63,233 nt of DNA, taken from positions 1-63,233 of the forward strand of contig NZ_HG942081.1 of assembly GCF_000612665.1 (NCBI RefSeq), given 5' to 3'. The stretch is from Neobacillus dielmonensis (GTDB taxonomy: Bacteria > Bacillota > Bacilli > Bacillales > Cytobacillaceae). The translations under genes and the position numbers were made by a program. Shown here piece by piece: positions 26,082 through 34,620 of this stretch. Every line of letters begins with the position of its first letter. Within the stretch, counting starts at the first letter, position 1. The notes beneath the pieces were generated by a model. It made no database searches. It had not been told where the DNA came from and saw nothing but the letters and a program-made list of their open reading frames with translations.

Positions 26082-26951
26082 ATGAGTAAGCAAAAAAAGA
26101 AAGGCAAGAAAAAGGTCGTCATGTGGACGATGGCAGGCATAATCACAGTAATGGTAGGAACGGGTTTTATTTTTACCCCAAAAGGTGCGAATGATTACAA
26201 TCGAGAAAAAGCAGAAATCGCTGATATTACCACCTACTATAGTTTCTCAGGCACCGTAGAAGCGAAAAACAGGAAGACTCTCATGACTGAAGAAGCAATG
26301 CAAATTAAGGAAGTAAAAATAAAGCCAGGTGATCAAGTAAAAGAAGGCGATGTACTAATCGTTACCAAAATGAATAAAAAAATAAAAGCCACAATGGACG
26401 GGGAAATAACGAAAGTCTATGCGGAGAAAAATGCCCAGTTAATAGCAGGGGCACAGCTAATCGATATCGTCAATTATTCCGCATTACAAACAACCGTTAA
26501 GGTCGACGAGTATGATCTACAGTATCTAAACGCAGGTCAAGAGGTGAATGTCGTTATTAACGCGCTTGAAAAAGATATAAAAGGCACAGTCGCCTCCATC
26601 TCTAAAGAAGCGGTAAACGAAAATGGGGTTTCTTATTTTACCGCCACGATCGACCTTGCTCAAGATGATGCTATTAAAGTGGGGATGAGTACAGAAGCAA
26701 AAATATTGAAACAAGACGCTAAAGGAATTACCACTCTGCCCATGAAGGCTATTCAATTTGATAGTAAAAATAAGCCTTATGTCCTCATTCCATCTGAAAA
26801 AGGAATGCCAGCCAAAAAGTATGTAGAAACAGGGATTAGTGATGGCACCATCGTCGAAATAAAGAACGGAATCGATGCAGGGGATGAAATTATGGTTTCA
26901 ACAGAAGAGGACGACGGTTCTGAAGCAGCTATGATGCAGGGAGGGATGTAA
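26082..26951 (+). CDS. HlyD/MacA-type membrane-fusion adaptor
   Basis: This 289-residue protein has one N-terminal membrane anchor (about residues 11-30). A lipoyl-like half-motif follows with KIKPGDQVKEGDVLI near 83-97, then a beta-barrel region with VDEYDLQYLNAGQEVNVVI and a C-terminal membrane-proximal domain. It is shorter than B. subtilis YknX and lacks the long coiled-coil hairpin. It would link the ABC transporter to the cell exterior. GGGAGG precedes the ATG and the ABC ATPase starts 2 bp after the stop. Its C-terminus ends in an EEDDGSEAAMMQGGM tail. Confidence 0.85.
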   Translation: MSKQKKKGKKKVVMWTMAGIITVMVGTGFIFTPKGANDYNREKAEIADITTYYSFSGTVEAKNRKTLMTEEAMQIKEVKIKPGDQVKEGDVLIVTKMNKKIKATMDGEITKVYAEKNAQLIAGAQLIDIVNYSALQTTVKVDEYDLQYLNAGQEVNVVINALEKDIKGTVASISKEAVNENGVSYFTATIDLAQDDAIKVGMSTEAKILKQDAKGITTLPMKAIQFDSKNKPYVLIPSEKGMPAKKYVETGISDGTIVEIKNGIDAGDEIMVSTEEDDGSEAAMMQGGM

Positions 26952-26953
26952 TA

Positions 26954-27643
26954 ATGAGTGAACAAATTCTTAATATGACCGGCATAATCAAAACATACCA
27001 AATGGGTGATGACGACCAGGTTGTCTTAGATAATATCAGTTTGACGGTTTATAGGGGAGATTTTGTCGCCATACTTGGGCCCTCCGGTTCGGGAAAGTCA
27101 ACGTTAATGAATATGATTGGCTGTCTCGACACACCTACTAGGGGCCAATACATCTTATCGCAACAAAAGGTCGATGAACTGGACGAATCGGAACTGGCAT
27201 CGATTCGGAATAAGGAGGTTGGGTTTGTTTTTCAACAATTCCAACTCCTCCCCAGACTAAGTGCCATTCAGAATGTCGAACTTCCGCTAGTCTATGCGGG
27301 AGTACCGGAAAAAACCCGAAAAAATAGGGCATGGAAAATATTGGAAAGAGTGGGTCTTGGCGAAAAGATACACCATCGGCCTAACCAGCTTTCTGGCGGC
27401 CAGCAGCAGCGGGTCGCCATTGCTAGGGCAATGGTAACAGAGCCAACGATTTTATTAGCTGACGAACCCACCGGTGCACTCGATCAAAGGACCGGTCAGC
27501 AAATCATGCAACTGTTCCATGAGCTTCATGAAGAAGGAAAAACGATTATCATGATCACACATGACGTGGAAATTGCCAAAAACGCCAGCCGGATTGTTCA
27601 TATTTTAGATGGCAAACTAAGAGAGGAGTTTGCACATGTTTAA
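26954..27643 (+). CDS. MacB/YknY-type ABC transporter ATP-binding subunit
   Basis: This 229-residue ABC ATPase has Walker [10 protein letters not shown] near 40, the Q-loop QQFQLLP, signature [14 protein letters not shown] near 140, Walker [13 protein letters not shown] and the H-loop histidine in MITHD. This matches the LolD/MacB class that powers substrate extrusion rather than import. It overlaps the permease gene, whose start lies inside its last codons. Together with the adaptor and permease it forms a YknXYZ-like exporter of peptides or toxic compounds (inferred). Confidence 0.92.
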   Translation: MSEQILNMTGIIKTYQMGDDDQVVLDNISLTVYRGDFVAILGPSGSGKSTLMNMIGCLDTPTRGQYILSQQKVDELDESELASIRNKEVGFVFQQFQLLPRLSAIQNVELPLVYAGVPEKTRKNRAWKILERVGLGEKIHHRPNQLSGGQQQRVAIARAMVTEPTILLADEPTGALDQRTGQQIMQLFHELHEEGKTIIMITHDVEIAKNASRIVHILDGKLREEFAHV

Positions 27644-28808
27644 GGAAAATCTAAAGATGTCTTGGAGGAACTTAATCCATAATAAAATGCGTTCTTTCTT
27701 AACTATGTTGGGGATTGTGATTGGCGTTTCCTCCATTATTGCGTTAATTACGATCGTCCAGGCGACGATGAATGGGATGACCAGCGAGTTTTCTTCCTTT
27801 GGGACAGATAAAATAACCGTTCAAGCCACGGGAACACCGCTGAAACAAGGATTGATCGATAGCGATATCCAAAAGTTATCGGAAATTGACGATGTTGCTG
27901 GCGTTTCCCCAACGCTCACTGGCAACACCACCGTGGTTTACAACGGGAGTGAAAAAAAGGGTGTATCAGTTCAAGGTAAAAATGATGTGTACTTTTCAAA
28001 AACAGAGGACCTCATTGAAACAGGAAGGGGGCTAAATAGATTGGATATTGAGAACGAAAACAAGGTGTGCCTCATTGGTTCCAATATTGCAGAGGAATTA
28101 TTTTGGGGAGAAGACCCGATTGGCGAACACCTTCAAATTGCGGGGATTTCCTACACGGTGACCGGAACTTTAAAGGAGTCGAGCAGCTTTTCGGGTGCTT
28201 CCAATAACGATGCCGTCATTATTCCTTATACCACTGCAACGGCCATCCTAGGATCAGGTTATATGAATAGCGTAGACGTTTATATGAATGATTCCAATAA
28301 ATCGGAGAAAATAACGAGCGATATCGAAACCGTATTAAACCAGTCCTTCAACTACAAAGAAGACAGTTTTACCATCATTAATATGGAAGATATGCTTTCT
28401 TCCATTAACAAGATTACGACTATGCTGTCGTATATGCTTGGAGGCATAGCTTCCATTTCCTTAGTGGTAGGCGGCATTGGAATCATGAATATGATGCTGG
28501 TTTCCGTCACAGAAAGAACGACGGAAATCGGATTAAGGAAGGCTCTTGGAGCAGAACCCAAAAGAATTCAGCAGCAGTTTTTGCTAGAGGCCGTATTCTT
28601 ATCCCTATTTGGCGGTACCATTGGGTTATTGTTAGGAGCACTGATTGCTTTAGTTGTGTGTACGCTAATTGGTTCCACTTTTGCTTTGTCAGTTTCTACT
28701 GTCCTATTGGCCTTTGGATTTTCTGCAGGGATTGGCATCATCTTTGGAATTGCTCCGGCCAGAAAAGCTTCCAAACTGAATCCAATTGATGCGTTAAGAA
28801 GCGTATAA
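27636..28808 (+). CDS. MacB/FtsX-family ABC transporter permease
   Basis: This 390-residue protein has one N-terminal membrane segment (MRSFLTMLGIVIGVSSIIALITI), a large extracellular MacB-type domain (about 45-260) and three C-terminal membrane segments starting near 270 with SLVVGGIGIMNMMLVSV. The motif TEIGLRKALGA after segment two is characteristic of the MacB/FtsX fold. ATG 27636 has an AGAGGAG site; the longer frame from TTG 27630 is less likely. It is the last gene of the operon. Confidence 0.9.
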   Translation: MFKENLKMSWRNLIHNKMRSFLTMLGIVIGVSSIIALITIVQATMNGMTSEFSSFGTDKITVQATGTPLKQGLIDSDIQKLSEIDDVAGVSPTLTGNTTVVYNGSEKKGVSVQGKNDVYFSKTEDLIETGRGLNRLDIENENKVCLIGSNIAEELFWGEDPIGEHLQIAGISYTVTGTLKESSSFSGASNNDAVIIPYTTATAILGSGYMNSVDVYMNDSNKSEKITSDIETVLNQSFNYKEDSFTIINMEDMLSSINKITTMLSYMLGGIASISLVVGGIGIMNMMLVSVTERTTEIGLRKALGAEPKRIQQQFLLEAVFLSLFGGTIGLLLGALIALVVCTLIGSTFALSVSTVLLAFGFSAGIGIIFGIAPARKASKLNPIDALRSV

Positions 28809-28877
28809 TAGCCGAATACTATGGTAGGATAGACCAAGAATTAGCAGAGTTTTAGCCTTAAAAAGGGATTAATAAAA

Positions 28878-28923
28878 AACAGGAGCAGCCCTCTTCACTG
28901 AATGGGTGCTGTTTCTGTTTTGC
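28878..28923 (+). terminator. Imperfect terminator after the export operon
   Basis: AACAGGAGCAGCCC at 28878-28891 pairs imperfectly with GGGTGCTGTTTCTGTT around 28904-28919, ending in TTTT. The rest of the roughly 400-bp gap to the DinB gene holds no coding sequence I can support. Confidence 0.6.
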
Positions 28924-29002
28924 TGTGTTTGCAATCAGAACAAATGGTATATTTTAAGAGAAGTAGGTTTTTATTTTTCCCATCATGCTGATTTTATTAA
29001 CT

Positions 29003-29047
29003 CCGTTGATTGGAGCGGAAGGCACGCGGCTGCATCGGAAATCAACA
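29003..29047. repeat. Remnant of a dispersed Bacillus-type repeat
   Basis: CCGTTGATTGGAGCGGAAGG is followed after 15 nt by CGGAAATCAACAG. These look like the two ends of the long repeat whose other copy runs off the right edge of the window, joined with the middle deleted. TTGATT and AATCAA form the terminal inverted match. Confidence 0.5.
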
Positions 29048-29209
29048 GACAAATTTAACAGAGCCTTCTTTTTAAAATTTGGAGGAAAGATTATACTATA
29101 AAGGGAACCTAAGGAACATCATTAGCTGCCAGGTTAAGACAGTACACAAATTCGGCTATTAGTGAATCTGTCTTACATAGCAAATATTTTTTATGGAGGG
29201 AATTGTCCT

Positions 29210-29713
29210 ATGTTTACATCAGTGGCTGAATTTATTGAAGAATGGAACCAAGAAGCTGTTTCAACTCAAAACGTATTAGATGCACTTACAAATGAATCTT
29301 TGCATCAACAGGTATCATCGGAGGATCGTACGTTAGGGAGAATTGCCTGGCATATCGTAACCTCTACACCAGGAATGCTGATGGAGTTTGGTGTCGAGGT
29401 TTCTCCTGTAGAAAACTCGGAAACGGTTCCGGCTGCAGCCAAAGAGATTGCAGGCACTTTTAGACGGGTGGCCTCCGATGCGGCCCATGCGGTGAAAGAA
29501 CAGTGGACAGACGAAACACTAAATGAGATTGTCAATGCGTTTGGAATGTCTATGCCAAGGTCAGCCACTCTTTCCCTGCTGATCAAACACATCATCCACC
29601 ATCGCGGCCAAATGACCGTCCTCATGCGCCAGGCGGGAATCAGAGTGCCAGGAGTATACGGACCGGCCAGAGAAGAATGGTCGCAAATCGGTATGAATGC
29701 ACCATCCGTTTAA
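29210..29713 (+). CDS. DinB/YfiT-like four-helix protein
   Basis: This 167-residue protein begins MFTSVAEFIEEWNQEA. Histidines fit the DinB metal triad: one in IAWHIVTSTPG near 47 and two in LIKHIIHHRGQMTVLMRQAG near 130. The family includes metal-dependent thiol transferases and proteins of unknown role. ATG 29210 lies behind GGAGGG, so the upstream in-frame GTG/ATG options are not used. It stands alone before the divergent TetR and acyl-CoA cluster. Confidence 0.85.
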   Translation: MFTSVAEFIEEWNQEAVSTQNVLDALTNESLHQQVSSEDRTLGRIAWHIVTSTPGMLMEFGVEVSPVENSETVPAAAKEIAGTFRRVASDAAHAVKEQWTDETLNEIVNAFGMSMPRSATLSLLIKHIIHHRGQMTVLMRQAGIRVPGVYGPAREEWSQIGMNAPSV

Positions 29714-29790
29714 AATTAGTTCCAGCAAAAATTTGAAGCAACGTCATAACAAGATCCTCCCTTGAGCATCGAGGGGGGATTAAAAGTGAA

Positions 29791-30387
29791 TTATTTTTTC
29801 TTAACAACCATTTTTAGAAGATTAGTTGCATATGAATCGGCAATCTCTTCATCTGTATTTGGTCCATTCTGATTGTACCATTGTTGAATATAATTAATGG
29901 CACCCAGAATTATCATCCTCACCATTTTAGGATCAACGTTTTCAAACACTTGTTTTTCCATACCCTCTTTTATGATCTTATCAAAATAATGGGCATAATT
30001 TCTTCTGGCATCAAGAACTTCCTTCAACTGTTCATCGGTAAATTTTTGATAGGGTCTATCCATAATCATAAACATCGATTTTTCACTAATGGATAGAAGA
30101 ATGTGGGCCTTAATGGCACTCTCTAGCTTTTCAATGGGATTATCATCACTATTGACAACTTCCTCAATTTTTTCAAGACTCAATTCCATAATCATCTGGT
30201 GACAATGATATAGAATGTCATCTTTATTTTTAAAATAATAATACATGGATCCTTTAGTCATCAATAACTGGGCTGCAATTTCTTCCATTGTAGTGCCATG
30301 ATACCCTTTTTCAGCAAGGACTGCTGCGGCTGAACGAAGGATTTCCTGCTTTTTCTTAGCAATTTTTTGTTCCCGAAACGAGGCCAT
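29791..30387 (-). CDS. TetR-family repressor of the acyl-CoA cluster (FadR/YsiA-like)
   Basis: This 198-residue protein has an N-terminal helix-turn-helix with ILRSAAAVLAEKGYHGTTMEEIAAQL and TKGSMYYYFKNKDDILYHC, a classic TetR DNA-binding domain. The C-terminal domain, with RPYQKFTDEQLKEVLDARRNYA, resembles acyl-CoA-responsive FadR/KstR2-type regulators. ATG 30387 lies behind GGGAGTG. It is transcribed away from the first acyl-CoA dehydrogenase and probably represses that operon, and itself, through the dyad at 30457-30476, with an acyl-CoA as inducer (inference). Confidence 0.85.
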   Translation of the reverse strand: MASFREQKIAKKKQEILRSAAAVLAEKGYHGTTMEEIAAQLLMTKGSMYYYFKNKDDILYHCHQMIMELSLEKIEEVVNSDDNPIEKLESAIKAHILLSISEKSMFMIMDRPYQKFTDEQLKEVLDARRNYAHYFDKIIKEGMEKQVFENVDPKMVRMIILGAINYIQQWYNQNGPNTDEEIADSYATNLLKMVVKKK

Positions 30388-30456
30388 ATGAATCACTCCC
30401 ATACCTTAAAGATGGTAGACAATGGAGATTAATCATTAAATAAAAGTTTATATTTT

Positions 30457-30476
30457 TACTATTAGTTTAAATAGTA
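30457..30476. promoter_or_regulatory. Candidate TetR operator
   Basis: TACTATT at 30457-30463 is a perfect inverted match to AATAGTA at 30470-30476, with a 6-nt spacer. It lies in the divergent gap between the TetR gene and the first acyl-CoA dehydrogenase. Confidence 0.5.
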
Positions 30477-30623
30477 GGGTAATAATTCTGAAAAATCAAC
30501 CTATTTTAATATTATCCTTAACTCTAAGCAACAGAAGAATGATTCTACATGTCAAAACTAAACTTAGATTTAAAAAATAAATGAATTGTAAAATTTTCCA
30601 AAAATTGTTATTATTTTAATTAA

Positions 30624-30637
30624 TGGAACCGCTTTCA
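30624..30637 (+). promoter_or_regulatory. CcpA cre-like site of the acyl-CoA operon
   Basis: TGGAACCGCTTTCA matches the cre consensus TGWAANCGNTNWCA except for G at position 3. It is 49 bp before the first acyl-CoA dehydrogenase start, so glucose repression of the pathway is likely (inference). Confidence 0.6.
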
Positions 30638-30685
30638 AATAGAAACTAGATCATGCTTATGACCCTAAAAATGGAGGATGATGAA

Positions 30686-31879
30686 ATGGACTTTGCGTAC
30701 ACAGAATCAGAGTTAGCGTTTCAACAAGAGCTAAGAGCTTGGTTGGAGGAAAACCTGCCTGAAGGATGGCTGGAGGGGAAACGGGTCGTTCCCGAGAACG
30801 AAGACCAAAAAGCGGTATTTTTGCGAGATTGGCAGAGGAAATTGGCAGAAGGAGGCTGGGCCGGAATCTCATGGCCTAAGGAGTATGGGGGCAGGGGTGC
30901 AACTCTGATGGAGGAAGTCATCTACGAGGAGGAAATGGCCAGGGTAAAAGCACCGCCAGTGTTAAATATTATTGGTACAGCCATGGTGGGCCCAACTATA
31001 CTGCAAATTGGAACCGACTACCAAAAGGAACGATATATCCCGAAAATCTTAAATGGTGAAGAAATCTGGTGTCAAGGCTATTCGGAACCGAATGCCGGAT
31101 CCGACCTCGCAGCTATTCAAACAAGAGCGGTTAAAAAAGGGGATAAATGGGTTATTAACGGGCAAAAGATTTGGACCAGCTATGCACATTTGGCGGACCG
31201 CTGTTTTTTACTAGCACGGACTGAAAATACTGGAAAGAAACATGAAGGAATTACCGCTTTTCTCGTTGATATGCATCAGGAAGGGGTGGAAACACGGACA
31301 ATCCGTTCGATCAATGATCGCCGTGATTTTAATGAAATGTTCTTTAATGATGCCATCGCCTATGATGAGGATATTGTTGGCGAGGTCAACCAAGGCTGGA
31401 AAACTTCTTTAACCTTACTCAGCCATGAACGAGTGGGTGTGGCCAGACAAACATTCAGGCTGCAAAAGCAATTTGAAGAGTTAGTCGAATTGGCCCAATT
31501 ATTGAAAAAGAATGGGCGCCCGCTCGCTGCTGACCCGCTTGTTCGGCAAAATCTGGCCATTTTCCGGGCAAAAACAAAAGCCCTCTTGTTCAATTATTAT
31601 CGCCACTTGACGAATACTATCCGTGCTGGACGTCCGGGTCCAGAAGGTTCGATGGATAAACTGGCTTCAAGTGAACTCGGGCAGGAAATGCTGGCATATG
31701 CGATGTCTCTTCAAGGTGCTGCAGGTACTTTATGGAAGGAAGATGCCTTCGTCGACCAAAATTGGCAGCAAGAATATCTTCGTTCTTTTGCTTACACCAT
31801 TGAGGGTGGAACATCTGAAATCCAAAAGAATATCGTGGCAGAACGGATTTTGGGTTTACCAAAGGATATCAAATATTAA
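30686..31879 (+). CDS. Acyl-CoA dehydrogenase, catalytic-type subunit
   Basis: This FAD-dependent enzyme of 397 residues oxidises acyl-CoA to 2-enoyl-CoA. Visible motifs are WCQGYSEPNAGSDLA near 132, GQKIWTSYAHLAD, and the C-terminal YTIEGGTSEIQKNIVAERILG, where the E of IEGG aligns with the catalytic glutamate of MCAD-type enzymes. ATG 30686 (MDFAYTESELAF) follows GGAGGA, so the longer frame from 30653 is not used. It is followed 39 bp later by a second dehydrogenase lacking that glutamate, suggesting a mixed complex. Confidence 0.92.
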   Translation: MDFAYTESELAFQQELRAWLEENLPEGWLEGKRVVPENEDQKAVFLRDWQRKLAEGGWAGISWPKEYGGRGATLMEEVIYEEEMARVKAPPVLNIIGTAMVGPTILQIGTDYQKERYIPKILNGEEIWCQGYSEPNAGSDLAAIQTRAVKKGDKWVINGQKIWTSYAHLADRCFLLARTENTGKKHEGITAFLVDMHQEGVETRTIRSINDRRDFNEMFFNDAIAYDEDIVGEVNQGWKTSLTLLSHERVGVARQTFRLQKQFEELVELAQLLKKNGRPLAADPLVRQNLAIFRAKTKALLFNYYRHLTNTIRAGRPGPEGSMDKLASSELGQEMLAYAMSLQGAAGTLWKEDAFVDQNWQQEYLRSFAYTIEGGTSEIQKNIVAERILGLPKDIKY

Positions 31880-31918
31880 TAGTTTAAGAGAATAAAAAAC
31901 AATGATTGAGGTGGTTTT

Positions 31919-33088
31919 ATGGATTTCGCATTAAATGAAGAACAATTAATGTTTCAGGAAACGACCCGGCAATTTTTAGAATCGAAAGGGGATTTGACAC
32001 TACCTCGAGATTATATGAATGGAAATAAGCAGGTGCTTGAGGATCTATGGAATGGTTTAGGCAGCCTTGGTTTTATGGGGATTAATATTTCGGAAACCTA
32101 TGGGGGATTAGGTCTAGGCGCTTTATCCCTTGTTCCAATTTTGGAAGAAATGGGCCGTTCGGTTGTGCCAGGTCCTTATCCTGAAACAGTGGCTTTTACT
32201 GCACCCCTATTGGAAGCTTACGGTTCAGTGGAACAAAAGCAGAAGTATTTGCCTGAAATTGCCGCAGGACATCGCAAGTTTTCACTGGCACTACTAGAAG
32301 AAAACGGCGAGCTTTCTCCTGCTGATATCCAGCTAAAGGCTGAACAACGCGGGAATGACTATATACTACAAGGCAAGAAATTACTCGTTCCGTATGCGGA
32401 CATCGTGGATACACTGATTGTTCCTGTGCGAACAGGCGGGACCTCCCAGGGGGAATATGGAATCTCCTTGATTCTGGTAGATTGCAAGCAACCAAACATA
32501 TCCAAACAGGAACTGCGGAGCATGGATGAAACTCGAAAACTGTTCAATGTCGAATTTCATGATGTTGCGGTTCCGAGTACACAGCTGTTAGGAGCTGAAA
32601 ATGAAGGCTGGGCCATTTTGGATCAGGGGTTGAATTATGTAAATGCTGCGTTTGCTTCCACGATGGTGGGAGGAATCGAGCGTGTTGTGGAAATGTCAAC
32701 CGAGTATGCCAAGACCCGACAACAATTCGGGCAGCCAATCGGGCGCTTTCAAGCAGTCAAACACCGCATTGTCGATATGAAGCTGGCGCTGGAAAGCTCC
32801 CGCTCACTGTCCTATTACGCCTCGTGGGCAGCGGAAAACAATGCTGAAGAGTTAGCGGAGGCTGTGTCAATGGCCCGCTCTTTTATCTCTGAAGCCTATA
32901 TTAAAGCTGCTGGGGCCAATATTCAGAATCATGGTGGAATGGGGTTTACCTGGGAATTTGATTGCCACCTGTTCCTAAAGCGGGCGCGTTCACTAGGAAA
33001 TCATCTTGGATCACCTGAATATCATCGTGAAAAAGTCGCTAAGGAATTGGGATGGTCCGATGTTGTTCCTGAAATGATGATGTTATAA
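31919..33088 (+). CDS. Acyl-CoA dehydrogenase-like protein lacking the canonical catalytic Glu
   Basis: This 389-residue protein has the acyl-CoA dehydrogenase fold: MDFALNEEQLMFQETTRQFL, ETYGGLGLG, and TRQQFGQPIGRFQAVKHRIVDM. The C-terminus reads NHGGMGFTWEFDCHLFLKRA and then SLGNHLGSPEYHREKVAKELG, so the usual EGTxxI catalytic segment is replaced. The same trait marks one partner in the alpha2-beta2 dehydrogenases of actinobacterial steroid side-chain degradation. It probably pairs with the product of the preceding gene (inference). GAGGTGG precedes the ATG, and a terminator follows. Confidence 0.88.
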   Translation: MDFALNEEQLMFQETTRQFLESKGDLTLPRDYMNGNKQVLEDLWNGLGSLGFMGINISETYGGLGLGALSLVPILEEMGRSVVPGPYPETVAFTAPLLEAYGSVEQKQKYLPEIAAGHRKFSLALLEENGELSPADIQLKAEQRGNDYILQGKKLLVPYADIVDTLIVPVRTGGTSQGEYGISLILVDCKQPNISKQELRSMDETRKLFNVEFHDVAVPSTQLLGAENEGWAILDQGLNYVNAAFASTMVGGIERVVEMSTEYAKTRQQFGQPIGRFQAVKHRIVDMKLALESSRSLSYYASWAAENNAEELAEAVSMARSFISEAYIKAAGANIQNHGGMGFTWEFDCHLFLKRARSLGNHLGSPEYHREKVAKELGWSDVVPEMMML

Positions 33089-33115
33089 AAAAGTTGGAAA
33101 AAAAGTAATTGCAAG

Positions 33116-33152
33116 AAAGGTGAGCCTACCAGATGGTTGCTTGCCTTTTTTT
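33116..33152 (+). terminator. Terminator after the dehydrogenase pair
   Basis: AGGTGAGC at 33118-33125 pairs with GCTTGCCT at 33139-33146 (two wobble pairs), followed by a run of seven T residues. Confidence 0.7.
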
Positions 33153-33167
33153 CGAATCTCTTCCCAA

Positions 33168-33182
33168 TTTAATTGAATTAAA
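33168..33182. promoter_or_regulatory. 15-nt AT palindrome before the dienoyl-CoA reductase gene
   Basis: TTTAATTGAATTAAA is a perfect palindrome just upstream of the GGGGGAAA ribosome binding site of the SDR gene. It may be an operator, but AT-rich dyads arise easily by chance. Confidence 0.3.
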
Positions 33183-33200
33183 TAATAGGGGGAAAAACAA

Positions 33201-33974
33201 ATGTATGGAAAAACGGTCATTATTACGGGTGGAGGCAGCGGTATTGGGAAAGCAATGGCTCAGAAGTTTGCCAGTAAGGGGGCGAATGTCGTCATCACTG
33301 GCAGGAATGCTGAACGTCTAAAGAGTGCAAAACAAGAAATTGAAACATTTGACGGACAGGTTTTGGACTTTCAAATGGATGTAAGAATACCAGAAAATGT
33401 TCAAGCGATGGTAGATGCTGCAAAAGAAGGTTTCGGAAAAATAGATGCACTAGTTAATAATGCTGCCGGCAATTTTATCTGTGCTGCTGAAGACCTCTCT
33501 CATAATGGCTGGAATGCTGTCATTAATATTGACTTAAATGGCACTTGGTATTGTACACAGGCAGTAGGAAAAGAATGGATTGCTAATAAACAAAGAGGCA
33601 GCATTCTTAACATTGTTGCTACTTTTGCTTGGGGAGCTGCGCCCGGCAATGTTCATGCTGCAAGTGCAAAAGCAGGGATTTTGGCCATGACAAGGACCCT
33701 CGCTGTGGAATGGGGGAGCAAATATGGGATCAGAGCAAATGCAATAGCACCGGGTCCCATTGAAAATACTGAAGGAGTCGCTAGACTGATTGACTCTGGA
33801 GATGGTTATCAAAAGGCCATTAATCAAGTACCTCTTAAACGTTTTGGTAAGGTAGAAGAGATTGCGAATCTTGCCTACTTTTTAATATCACCTGAAGCCG
33901 AGTATATCAATGGTGAATGTGTCACAATGGATGGTGCAAGATGGTTGAATAATTCTGGTTTAAAAGAAGTATAA
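33201..33974 (+). CDS. SDR-family 2,4-dienoyl-CoA reductase (FadH-like)
   Basis: This 257-residue short-chain dehydrogenase has the cofactor motif TGGGSGIGKAMA at 10-21 and NNAAGNFICAAEDLSHNGWNAVINIDLNGT near 87-116. The segment NNAAGNF followed by SxNGWN is characteristic of the bacillar FadH/YkuF dienoyl-CoA reductases, which use NADPH to remove a double bond during oxidation of unsaturated acyl-CoAs. The family lacks the classical Tyr-x3-Lys; here HAASAKAGILAMTR has Ser in the Tyr position, consistent with that assignment. Confidence 0.85.
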   Translation: MYGKTVIITGGGSGIGKAMAQKFASKGANVVITGRNAERLKSAKQEIETFDGQVLDFQMDVRIPENVQAMVDAAKEGFGKIDALVNNAAGNFICAAEDLSHNGWNAVINIDLNGTWYCTQAVGKEWIANKQRGSILNIVATFAWGAAPGNVHAASAKAGILAMTRTLAVEWGSKYGIRANAIAPGPIENTEGVARLIDSGDGYQKAINQVPLKRFGKVEEIANLAYFLISPEAEYINGECVTMDGARWLNNSGLKEV

Positions 33975-34323
33975 AATTTCAATTAACATTCAAATTTTGA
34001 CTTCCAAGTAGACACCAATAATAAAAGAATATATAATTATGTAATAATATGGTTTTTATGTAAAAAAATTACTTCGTTGCTGAGCATCCGAAAATATGAA
34101 ACAGTAATTTTCGCATTTACTTCAACGATTCCCTACATACCTATTACCTACAAGCTTTTCCACGCTTACTTCGAGTCTATCAAATCAATAACAATCTCTA
34201 TCCATTATTTTTTTAGTACTTTTACGATTCTTTTATTGTTTTTTAAGGGGATGTGTCTAATCCGTTCAAATTAGAATGAAAAGGCTTTCAATTTATAGTG
34301 TTAACGATAAGGAGTGGAGGACA
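33975..34323. other. AT-rich intergenic stretch
   Basis: About 350 bp without a supported gene. A 65-codon frame at 34077-34274 has no ribosome binding site and no recognisable similarity. No clear terminator or operator is seen. Confidence 0.5.
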
Positions 34324-34620
34324 TTGACAACTACAAGCTTACAGATGTCGCGTCAGTTGCTAGTAAGTGAATTAATAAGACGGGCAGCCCACAAAACACC
34401 TAATCAAGTGGCATTCATTTACGGTAATAGAAGAATTACATATCTTGAACTGGAAAACAGGATACTACAGCTAGCTGGCTGGCTACAGCAGCAGAATATG
34501 CAAATCGGTGATAAAGTCGGGATTATCTTTAAAAATAACCTGGCCTTTGTTGAAGTTATGTTTGGGACCGCAGCTGCCGGATGTGTCAATGTTCCTATCA
34601 ACTTCAGACTGTCACCGCAG
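34324..34620 (+). pseudogene. Acyl-CoA ligase, N-terminal fragment only
   Basis: A proper start is present: GGAGTGGAGG followed by TTG 34324. It encodes roughly the first 100 residues of an AMP-forming acyl-CoA synthetase: LLVSELIRRAAHKTPNQVAFIYGNRRITYLELENR and GDKVGIIFKNNLAFVEVMFGTAAAGCVNVPINFRLSPQ. The homology then stops abruptly and the frame ends at 34629. All nucleotide-binding and catalytic motifs are missing, so the product is inactive. The sequence continues straight into an acyl-CoA dehydrogenase fragment in another frame. Confidence 0.85.

Noticed and set aside
34077..34274. 65-codon frame before the truncated ligase
   Set aside because: No ribosome binding site, low-complexity AT-rich composition and no similarity I recognise.
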